64,000 nt of DNA, taken from assembly GCF_900700375.1 (NCBI RefSeq), contig NC_041707.1, positions 30,425,281-30,489,280 of the forward strand. Reading direction: 5' to 3'. Within the stretch, counting starts at the first letter, position 1, and each line of letters opens with the position of its first letter. The notes under the pieces are model-generated. The model was not told the origin of the DNA. It was given only the letters and a program-made list of their open reading frames with translations, and did no database searches. This document shows positions 1 through 11,700 of this stretch, in pieces. A program made the translations under genes and the position numbers. Origin of the DNA: Denticeps clupeoides. Its lineage: Eukaryota; Chordata; Actinopteri; Clupeiformes; Denticipitidae.

Positions 1-2605
1 TTTTAAAATTCAAACAGAATTTTTAGTTAAGCAAAAAAAAACACAGACACACAAAAGTCACTCTGCTTATGTTCATGTTCCTTTTTCATCTGAGCATTTT
101 CACTAGAAAGTCTGCAATTGTGGTTAAATGTTAAAAGACTAATATTATGCAAGCTAATTTATTATTGCAATATTTCTTTTATTTCATGATTCTATACTAT
201 AGGATCTGAAACATCAAAATAATACAAAAATGATCATTTCATTTCAGTTCACAAAATTCATTGTATGAATAAGGACAGTATAAAAGTGAAATATGCCTAC
301 TTGTCCACAGCAGCATTAGTATGACATTAGTAAATATATGCAAACATTTTTAGTTTTTCTTTTGTGCTTTTTATCCCTGCTGTGCTGAAACTCCTTATTT
401 TAGTTAATGTCCACATTTTAATTAATTACTTCATAATAATTTAGTAAAAACAACATTTACAGTGATTTACTGTCATAATTGACAAATAAACAACACTTGC
501 ATTGTTTTACTGAAGACAAGGAAATGGTTTTGTGGGCTGATGAATTTAAAACCAATCTATGATCATCGAGCTATCAAAATATGAAAATCAGCAACCTGCT
601 ATGATTGGACAGAATGCAGTGTATTTTACATGAGACCATGTTGTCATGCATTGCCCTCCATGCACTGAATATGATACCATTTTAGTGTTCAGCATAAATG
701 GTATCCCACTGTAGCAGCATCCAGCAGTTCAGGATATTTCAGATGCAGTTAGTTTCAAATTCGAGGGGAGCTGGGGTGAAAAGAGAAGCTATTACAGTGT
801 CAAAGCTGAACAACATAAGAGGACAAAAAAGTTTTGATCGATTACAGATGAGACTTCATGGAAGGAGAAGGCCAAAATATCTCTGGAACTGTTCTTTGTC
901 ACCACAAGAGAACCCAAACCACTCTGGAGATGTAAAACAGTAAAGCTTGTTTGCTCTGCCACAATGCAATCCACCCGGGCAGGATTACTCCATTTCCTTC
1001 TATGAAAGACCCCTGCCTCATGGTTTAAATCAAGTATAAGCAAATTAAGCAGCTTTGTCATTCTTTCTGATGAGGCCCTGGCTTCCCCTGTAAGTTCGTC
1101 CTCTACATGGCAACTTGTGTTGGGTTTTTTTGCCCTTCAAAGCACAAATTAGGAGCAGGTTATTATTATTATTATATTATTTTTATTCTATTCATATACA
1201 AAAAAAAAGAAAACTGTAGAATCTGGCTCTCGTACATAACCCTTCAAACCCACACTTAAAGGAATAATATTACTTGGATATGGGCTAATTAGACTCAATT
1301 GAAACTGTGTCCAATTTATTGCCTTATAGAGCAATCCACCACAAGCAACCATGGGTTGTGGTGCTTTTCCTGTTCCCTGCAGACTATAATGTATGTGACA
1401 AATAAACATTTGAAAGGTTGAACAACCGAGTCCCTTACTGCTTTTATAAATAACTGTACAAAAAAATTAATGGTTAAAAAGTTTGTGTTCATAAATCTGT
1501 TTTATGGATGGATATATAATGCATTAAAAGTAAATCAAATGAAAGAATGAGATTTTTGGGGCATGATATTGTCAAGTGAACATTAGAAGTAACCCCAAAT
1601 AATATATAATAAATATTTTTATATGCAAGTCATTAGAATTATAATTGTCAGAGGAATAATTTATGACCTGGAAATATCCTTACATTTTTTCCAGGAATAA
1701 AAAAGAGACTTGAAATGTACCGTTAACCAACTGTGTGGAGTAAGAGTTCACATAAAGGCCATAGGTTGTAAATGGTTACTGCCATTTTCACACAGAGGAA
1801 ATTGCTAATTTCATGCTGTATTCAAAAACACAGTGCGCCTTTCATATGATTATCGCATTTCCGCAGCTTTTCGGTACAAATAAAGATGTGCCAAGACAAT
1901 TAGCCAAATCACGTTTCGAATCAAAAGGCCACCATTTAGTTATGTTGAGGTCCTTGCAACATAATCCACATTTTAGGATGATACTTCTGGATGGTTCGGG
2001 GAGTGGGGGGTGGGTTCTTGAGAAGGAGCAATTAGTGAAAATAATTTTGGGCTAACGGTGTATTTGTGCATTCATACAAAACTAGAACCATTTGGTACAT
2101 GCAGTCATAGGATGGTGAGCATCGGCTGCATCATTGTTTAAACAATGAGAATATGTGGTAAATGTGAAGAATTGACAAGTACTGCAGGTCTAAATTTACA
2201 AAGATAATTTTTCACATTGAGCTGCATCTGTGAGCAATACTTTGTCTGAAACTATGTAGTGGATCAGTCGTTTTGTTGTGCTGTCCAAAATCTCCACTAT
2301 ACAATTCATTCAGTAGTAAGTCCACTACATAACAGTAACAATACTGTGCCATACATTGATAGGTGTAGTGAGCTGTAATAGTAATTGAAAAGTAGTTACA
2401 GCAGTGCCCATAATGCATCTGTAGGTGGATACAGAATGGCAAAAGTATATGGAAAATATGGTAAATGCATGTACACAGTTTTGATTAATGTTAAAACATG
2501 TATACTGTACTGTCAGGATATAAGTCACCAACTCAGTAATTACAAAGGTCCAGCTTATGATTCTGCACCATCATGATTTTTCTTTTTGCCAAAACTGGTC
2601 TGCAT

Positions 2606-2623
2606 ATGCGCATGCATGCGCAT
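2606..2623. repeat. 18-bp perfect palindrome, alternating purine/pyrimidine
   Basis: The stretch ATGCGCATGCATGCGCAT equals its own reverse complement. It sits in 24 nt (2601-2624) of strictly alternating purines and pyrimidines, the composition that favours Z-DNA or a small cruciform. No function is claimed. Confidence 0.7.
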
Positions 2624-3073
2624 GAGACAACATACAACTATCCACTGGCGCATCTAACACTTCACAAGCCTGCATGGGAGTGGGGACAGCAGTAACTACA
2701 TTTTAAAAGTAATCCGTGCGATTGAAATAGAAATGATCTTCACAGGATTCCCACGAGGATGGTAACAAAATGAAAAAGTGGTGAAATGATGCAACGTATG
2801 CTCTTTATCAAACCACTTCAGAGCACAGTTTTCATCTGCGAATCAAACCGCATCTTCATGAACCTTGTTCAAAAGTTGTATTCCCTGCATGTCATGCGTG
2901 ATGCATGATGACTGATCATATTTTTGGATTAAATGTCATTTAAAATAAAATATTTGGAAATTAAAGAATAATGTCCAAAGAACCCATTTTAGGATGTGTG
3001 TTTGATATTTTTTTATTTAAGTCAATACTTTTTCAATAAATCACTGTTTAATATAAAAAAATGTTTTGTTTCC

Positions 3074-3079
3074 TTTATT
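3074..3079 (-). terminator. ldah: Candidate ldah polyadenylation signal
   Basis: TTTATT on the plus strand reads AATAAA on the minus strand, about 135 nt past the ldah stop codon. Other AT-rich look-alikes lie further down, so the choice is an inference. Confidence 0.35.
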
Positions 3080-3212
3080 CCCATTGTGCTGAAAACTCAC
3101 CGTACTGAACTGTGAATTTAGTGTAGATCCTTCAAAGATATATAAAATCAGACAAGAAATGCAAAAACACTCATACAATTTACTGAATTTTCACACCCTA
3201 ATGTTCTCAGTA

Positions 3213-4404
3213 TTATAAGTCTTTAAGGTCACCACTGACCCATTGGGTGACCATGGCTGCCATGTCTGCTCCTGCATCAAGAACAAAGGCATGGCGGATC
3301 CCTCGTTCACACAGATGGAAGTCACCGGACGGGAAGTCTCTTTTGATGTCGTGATAATACTGAACTGGGCACCAGTGGTCAGTCGCTCCATAATAAAACA
3401 GAAGCTGTCAAGAAAAAAAACACAAGAGCAAAGTACAAATAAAGATTTTGTCATTCCATTTTAATTTTTTCATTAAAAATGTGATACATGTATGTGTCAT
3501 ATGTGGGTCACATCCAAGGGACCAGTGAAGAAATGCATTTTTCATTATAATCATTATTTCATCATTTGTTATTTGCAAAAAACACACTGCAAACAAAGTG
3601 TGGGGGTTGTTTACTACTTTAAGGCCAGAGACGTCCTCAGGATTTACATAAATAAGCAGACTAAACAACAAAGAAACAAAATCTTTAATGATGTTTCAGC
3701 ATCTGACATTTTGATGGAGCTCCTCCCATTTTAAATTGTCTTGATAAAAAAGGTTCAAGATTGTTCTTGGGTGACAGAAATTAATATGCAACGGCGAAAA
3801 AAATGTGTTGTCTCGTTCAAGAGAGCGATAAATGGCAAGCAGTTCTTTGTTGGTTTACCTACTTACATGAATGAACAAGACCCAGTGCATCTGCTGTTGA
3901 AAGTGAAAGTGAAGTGATTGTCATTGTGAAACATTGCAGCACAGCACACGGTGACACAACAAAATGTGTCCTCTGCTTTTAACCATCACCCATGGTGAGC
4001 AGTGGGCGGCCATGACAGGTGCCCCGGGAGCAGTGTGTGGGGACGGTGCTTTGCTCAGTGGATCAGGATTTGAAACGGCATCCTCGTGATTACGTGGCCG
4101 CTCCCTTTAACCGCTAGGCCACCACTGCCCCTTTTTACACTTTATGATCACTTTGCACTAATTTCAGTTACTGTTTCTCCTCCTTTTTGGGCAGGAAATC
4201 TGCCTTCTTCCTGGGTTCATTTCCTGACATGTGAAACTAGCCAGAATGATGGTGAGCATCGGCAAGAGTGAGGCTGCCTCACTGTCACCTATTTAACCGA
4301 TGAGCCCGCTTTCTATCCCCAGCTTACCCCTGCTAAGTCCCCACCTCTCAACCTCTCTCTCTCTATCAGAGAGCAGCTTCTGGACAGCATCAGACACAAG
4401 GACT

Positions 4405-4440
<36 letters not shown>

Positions 4441-7400
4441 AACAAACATTCTTCCTCCAGTTCTCATAAGAGAATGTGGCTGGGGAGAAGTGAAGGGGCT
4501 TCTCACAGAGGTGATCAGGTTCCTGTAAGGTAGTCTCTGACCTCTTATCAGCAGATGGTGGATAATAAGTGAAGATCCTCAGTGAGTGGCAGGTTCCCTT
4601 TGATCAGGTGAACTTGCACACCAACCCGGCTGCCCCCTGCCTTCCCAACTCTGTTTAAAGTAGGCAAGCGCCTCTGTTCCCATTGTCTTTTGGGTCTCTT
4701 TAATCTATCTTGTGGTCCTGTGTGAATTCCAGTGGCTTTTTGGGAAGACCTTGGCTGGGTTTTGATCCATGCATGCAGTTTGTTTGTGAGGCAAAATTTG
4801 CAACAGAAGAATCCAAATGAAATACGAGATGAGCAAGCACAGATGTTAATGATGCCTGTATATGCTAAGGTAAAGGGAGCATTTCCACAACGTTTCTGAA
4901 CCTACCTGATTAAGCCCACACAGGCATCATATATATACATCAGATCAAATATATCTAATTTGACATTTACACCTACAAACTAAATAATTAATCACCAAAA
5001 AAATCAATGGTGAAGAAGAAATGGAACCAATCATTTACCTTGTTGAGGTTTTTCTTGATAGTTGAATCATCCCTGTCCAGAACCATCCTCATCTCCTGAC
5101 TCCCCATGTACATGGCATTGGCTGAAAATAGAAAAGTTAAATGATCTAACATACTGGATGTCAGACATACTGATGGCCACTAGACGTTGGTCATTGTCTG
5201 TGACTTGATGATCAGTGCTACATGGTGCAGTGGTGGCCTAGTGGCCCCATAATCAGGAGTTTGCCGTTTCAAATCCTGATCCGACAAGGTGCACTGAACG
5301 GTGTTCAATGTGTGCTGTGCTGCAGTATCACAATGACAATCACTTTATTATTTATTATTACAGCATGGTTTTACTGTTGGGTCACGTTCGCGATCATTTG
5401 TGATCGAAAGAGGAAAATGTTTGCTAGTCTGGTTGGTCTGGATTAGAAAACTACAAAAGTCCCAAATGCATACTCATTAAAAAAGGATGCAGTGTTTTGC
5501 TCCATCATCTAATAAGAGGGTGTTTTATGAGGGTGATAAGTGCAATAAAAGTATAGCCGAGGTCGAATTGAACTAAAAAACCAGGTCGTATACCCAGTTT
5601 GAAAGAACGCTCCACTGTGACCTCGATTTGACACGTCCATCTCATAAATCCCAGTAGCAGTCAAAGAAGCAGCCAGTGTGGGGTACGTACAGGACTGAAA
5701 TGTTTGGATTTTGAATTAATGGTTCATAACACGCTATGAAAGCAAGCAGAGGAAAGGAGGAAACGCAAAAGGAAAAAGGCAAACACCCCTCCCTGGAGAG
5801 AGGAGTAACCCAATGCCTTTGATCTCACGTTCCATTAGATCTGCGCTGTGGCGGTATGCACTTTTTTTTATTAAAACCATTAGATGAAGGACACATTTGT
5901 GGTCCTCTTTCGCACAGGAGGAAACACAGATGGCTGCCATTTCTTTATTTTATGTATTTATTTTTTGGGACGAAAGGTTAGAAAATGTGTCCCCTGACCT
6001 CCTACACAGGATGACACCCCCCTGCCAAAGACAGACATTATGGAGGTATACCAGCGGTGCCGAACGTCACCTGGGCCTGCTGCAACCTTCACACACTTTG
6101 TCCGCTGTGTGCTTGGGGTGCGTGTGTGTGCGGCAGTGGAGACATTTCAACTGGCTCCTCATATTACGGACTTTGCGGGGTCGGGAGAGCGGAAGCTAGG
6201 GTCCGCTCACACATCCGCGTCGGCCCCTCCGAAATTAATCATAATCTGTGTGCCGTGTCACTTTGTATAGCGGGTGTACGTTTCCAACAGGGGATTTGCT
6301 TGATGCGGGACAGAAAAAAAAAACGAAAGGCCGTCTTTTTTCCCCTCTCTTTTTAACCGCAGCCCCAAAGGCAGCAGAGTGAAGAAAGTCCTGATTTAAA
6401 GCAAAGGGCCCGAGCGGCTGTGATGCATCAATGTAGTGTTAATCCTTTCAGGTAGTTTCCTGCTTCTTTAGGAGGGTTTGGTTTTGCGCTCAACAGCCCA
6501 TCGTTCTGGGGAGATGTTGGTTATTGGGGTGGGGAGGTGCTTGGCTTCAGAACTGTGATTTATGGTGCAGGGGAATCACATGAATATAGGCTTTGTGTGT
6601 GCATGTATGTGTGTGTATGTAAGTAAAACGGGTGTGTAAACTGGAACATTCCCAGCTATGAAAAGGGTACAGATGTGAGTTGGGCAGATATGAAATGTGT
6701 CACATTTTATGTCAACGACACTTCCTGATTAAAAGAAAAAAAGTATGAGAACTTGTGGGTGACAAAGCATTCTAGATTTTGCCAGCTAAGGATAACTAGA
6801 GCCCATAGCTACTAGCATTGGGGAATTCAACGTGACAATAAAAAGCTCAACCAGGTTAATATTGCTATAAAATATAACTCAAACAATTCTTCAGATTTTC
6901 ACTCCTCAAACAGAAAGACAACTCAACGAAAAAAATAACGGAGACAATATTATACAAGGCCATCAATTAATTCAATCAATATTTCCAATATTACATATGA
7001 CCCAACCTAGCAACTGTATGTTTTTGCAAACGTTGATCAATTCTGCACATGGGCTTGAAGGAATTTTTTCTACATTCTTCCATACAGAATGGCTTCTGCT
7101 CAGGGATGTTGGTGGGTTTCCTCACTTGAACTGCAAGCTCCTGGCTTTTCAACATTTCTGCTGATTTTAGGTCAAGACTTGGTCATTACAAAACATATAT
7201 TATATAAAAATCAACCAATATTTTATAGAATAACATTTTTTTCCATAAGCCTTCTGTCTTGTTCATGTCTTTAGCAAACTGTAGACGGACAACAGTGTTG
7301 TTTTTGGAGAGCAGTGGCTCTCTCATTGAGAGAGAGAGATTTCTTTTCAAGCCTAAAAGCCCATCAAGCCAATCAGCAACTCAAATTTGGAAGATTCAGC

Positions 7401-8712
7401 TTTTAAGCCCTGTTCTATATCTGTTGGCCTCAACAATTGAAAAGGCTTCTTTAGATATATACCTGACTGATTCAAATAATGACTGCTGGGTTACAGAGCT
7501 TTGAAAGTGAAGGTTATTTGCAGCAGGCAGAATCCTATGGAAAATTAGCACTTTTGAAACCGTCTGATGTGATGTGGTTGATTCACTCATTAAAAGTATT
7601 TAATAGGAATCAGACAGAAAAATAGAGGGAAGGTTAAACGCTTTGAATCTATCTATGAAACATTCCCTGTTGTGTATTACTTATCTCCAGTGGGTGGGGT
7701 TGGCAGCACATGGCATTCCAGACCAATTCACACATCTTCACGTGTGGCTGCTTAGCTACTGACTGAGGAGGAGAAGATGGGATAACAGGACAACACATTA
7801 TAAAACATTTGGCTGCTTACAGTACACACTGCATATCAATCATGTCAAACCTATTCTAGTGTGCAGAGTGGGTTGAACATTAGATTGGCAATTTACAGTA
7901 AAAGTCTTCTTGACAGGATGAGCTGTTCAGTAACTGAGGACTGCATCAGAAATTTGATTTGGTCACATCATAAGGATGCCCATCCAGAGTTGTATTGTAA
8001 ACCATTGTAAACCATTGGACCATCTCATGATTGATGCCAATCTCTGGGTGTATTGGGAACATATTGGGATGTCCCAGGAGTGCTGGAGACCATTGCTGGC
8101 TTGACCAGCTCAGCCTGTTGCCTCTGCAAACCTCACTTCTTGATCATGCCCAGCATCACCAGGTTTTTGGCATTTCGAATGAAAGTGCTTCTTAACATGC
8201 AGACTGATTCTGAGTTGAATACCTGGTGATTTACAGATAAGAAGGATTAAATACAGTCTGTGTCTCCAGCTGTGGGGTAAATGGATCAATGTGTTTCTGT
8301 TTAGTCTGTTTTCATTAAAAACTGGCTCAGTCTTTTCCTTTGTTCAGTCAAACATGTTTCATGACAGGACATCTGAAAATTGATACATAATTTCTTTTCC
8401 AATAAGTATCGTGCTGGGTGGGCGGCCACATTCTTTAGGTCTCCATTATGTTTAAATAATGTCTGCAATAACTATCAATACACTTGAAAAGTGCTTTAAA
8501 CAAGTAGAAGGCGGTGCACTTCCTGTTTCAGCTGAGCTGATGAGAGCTGATCCAGTAACTATATTCTTCATCGTCTGAGAAACCTCTGCTACATCTCAAC
8601 ACCTTACAGGTCAAATCACAAATGACAACATCTAAATTGTTAGAAGTGCTGTGGGACTCCAAGTCCAAAGTTCACTACAGTGTGGGCGTGCACACACACA
8701 CACACACACACA

Positions 8713-8754
<42 letters not shown>

Positions 8755-11700
8755 AAGTGAATGGTCACTTTCCCTCTGGTTACACAGAGAGTCCAATAAC
8801 GTTCAATGCACCAATAAAGAGAGGAAGAGTGTGCAAAATCAGGAATTTGTGTGGCCAACTTTGATATAACAGCCCAAAAATGACTTCTAAACAACAACCA
8901 CATTTCAGTCGTTTCATCTGACAATTTCATCCCCCCAGAAGCAAGTTTGAGCCAGATCTTGATTTTTTTTTTTTACTGTTTCATGTTATTGGCACAGCAT
9001 CTTTGATTAAAAGCTTGGAAAATAACATTATGTTCCGTAAAGCTTTTTATGGCACAAAATGGACATAAAAAATATGAGATGTAAATCTGATAATGCGCAG
9101 AACAATAAATGAATAATCTAAGACAAAGATTTAGTGTCTTTATGTTGATTATAAAGTGTCAAAACAGCAAAGCAGGTAAAGGTTTAATAAAAAAAAGTGT
9201 TGCAAACTATTCATGAAAGGTTTATGTGTGGAGCTGTAATGTTTTTTAAACATCTATTTCTCTGTTTTTAAAAAAAAAATACAATTGGAATATTCATTGA
9301 TTATTAATAAACTTATTATTAAACTTAATTTTTATAAACTTATAAAACAAATCTTGGCTCAGTGTTTCAGTGTGGTTTGAGTTGTTGGGTTGTTGTGATT
9401 GCCACCGTCTGAACTTCTCAGCCCTCTGTGATCGCCCCGACCAGATCTCCCTCGGGAGAGGGACTCTCCGACTCTGCTGCTACTGCACCAGTGAGCAGAC
9501 AGACACTCAGGAGCTTCAGAAAGCCACACTCTGTCAGATCTACTGATCGATGGAGGGCAATGATGAAAGCTGCAGAAGTTCACTGTTCAGACAAAAATAG
9601 TAACAGTGGCCCTGAATTTTCACTGAGCATCTGGCCTGTAGTGGCTGTAAAGGAGCCATGGAAACAGGGTGAGAGGTTCAGAACCTCTGCCAGGGCAGGC
9701 TCTTCTGGAAAATGACCAACTCTGTAACACAGTCATTATGTGCAGCTTATCATTGATAGGAACAGCAGTCCAACGAATTCTGTCCAACGCTGCACTGACC
9801 CTTCGGCCCCGACAGGGCCTGCGAGCAGGACATCTTATTCTAAAACACTGAAGAAAAAAAAACAGCTCTTCTTAAGTCTGATGATGTCTACAGAGATGAA
9901 AGATATTCATGATCACAGAACTGCGGGAACCAATAAGTCCACTTTGCATGACGATACACAGTCCTGTTTGTATTTACAAGGCATCGCTCACACACACACA
10001 CACACACACACTGGCAATCCTGAAAGACATTCTGCCACAGAATGTCTTGCATTTTTCTGCATGTGTGTGGGACGCAGCATTAACTGCATTTGTGTAAACA
10101 GAACCAAGGCCAAACACAGAGAGCCACCCAGATCAAGGATGTTGGGTCAGAGCGTGGGTGCAGAAGAAGAGAATGCACAACCGATTATTCATATCCCTCT
10201 AGCTTGGAAATATGACCGGCGCAAGGAGCTCACACTTCTATATAATCCTGAATACTCATATATTGTCTAAATAAAATCGGCAAATGCTAATACACACAAA
10301 TATGTTGCCGTCTAGTTCAATGTGCATGCTGCCGGTTGAGGAGCGAGGCAAGATTGTGAAGAAGGCCTTACACTCCAGAATGGACAGAGAAGTGGCCAGC
10401 AGTGAGTCTTATAGCAGCAGCCTTCCCACAGGAACATTCGCTTATGGTCACACCCCGGGAGTCGCCCAAACTTTCCACTGAAAACACACAGGCAGTCCAA
10501 GAGTGTATTTCTCAACGCACTCTTTTCTGCCATATACAGGCAAGAACTAAGCAATGTAATCCATACTTCATTTTTATAGCAGTAAACTAATCAATTGGCT
10601 GTTTTCATTATTTTGTCGCGTATGACATTTTGTAAACAAATGTTGCAGCCACTTCGTTTCCATAAGCAAACATCAAAAAAATATTACAGATTTATTATCA
10701 TTTTAAAAAACACACACACTGACCCTCCATCAGACCCTCTTGTTCATGAAATCTGGATAGATCTTTTAAACATAGATTTGAGAAGACTATCAAAATAATC
10801 CTTAGCAGCAAACCTAACAAGTACAAGTTTAACTTCTTATTAAAGTCAGTTTTTAGAAGGTTTTTCTGTCCAGGCTGAAGAAGTGTGGCGAGCAACATAA
10901 AAAGAGTGCAAAATTTGCCATGCCAGCTAAACTTCCCTGGAAGCAGAAACAGGTGTCTGGGAAAGATCCCCCTGGAGCGAAGGAGGAGAGGAAATGATCT
11001 TCAGACGCCGTGCACAAGGTGCTAGGCCAGAGGGTTTTACTGCTGGACGATGGGGAATGCTAATTCTGCTCCACCCTTTCAACCCAAGGTGCCCCCTACA
11101 CCCCCAGCTACATCCACACTCCCTTCTGGCAGAGGAGAGGCGGGACGCTGTCCCACTTTCCAACTGGAGATCAGTGGCCACATGAAAACCGGAAGGAACG
11201 TGAATAAGATGCAGCATAAGCATTCACAGATAAATTCCTCAGGAAATGTAACACATGCTAAGTACAAAAAAAAAAAAAGATAAAAAAAAAGTCATACGCT
11301 GAGCTGAGCAAGTGAACAAATTAAGGAAATGGAATTACACCCAACAACCCCGAACGTTTTAAGGTGACCTTAAGCACGGTTTTGCGGTTGAACGTGAGCA
11401 CAGAGCATCAACACTCTGGTACTGCCGATATGCTATTTCAGAGAAAATAAATATTGAAATGTGCGCAGGAAGTTCCATCTAATCGCAGCATGTTTTGTTA
11501 ATTACGTCTGTCAACTCACCATTAATTACGAGTGTAATGTAAGACAGCGAATGAGTGTAGCTTTTCATTTGTAGCCAAAGGCCAGTGCAATAGTGCAAAG
11601 CCTCAAGTTGAAAAGAAAAAAAAATTAGTACCACCTGGCCTTTTCAAAGAAAGCCAAAATTTATATATATATTTTCTTGAACCAAACCTTACTACAGAAA

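Larger units (their letters stand above)
1..3212. other. Gene-free flank downstream of ldah
   Basis: This AT-rich stretch lies beyond the 3' end of ldah. The open frames here are short (80 codons or fewer), overlap each other on both strands, and show no splice-linked coding signal or family resemblance. A TAT-rich simple tract lies near 1160-1185 and an alternating purine/pyrimidine palindrome at 2606-2623. I see no gene or clearly recognisable transposon. Confidence 0.6.

Noticed and set aside
5897-6356. Three overlapping frames of about 100 codons
   Set aside because: They overlap in different frames of a GC-rich block with no homology or splice support. At most this is conserved non-coding DNA.
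8640-8930. 96-codon frame with Val-Cys repeats
   Set aside because: Direct product of the CA microsatellite at 8690-8752.
9740-10270. 176-codon plus-strand frame
   Set aside because: It contains a CA-repeat peptide and lies inside an ldah intron, with no conserved motif.
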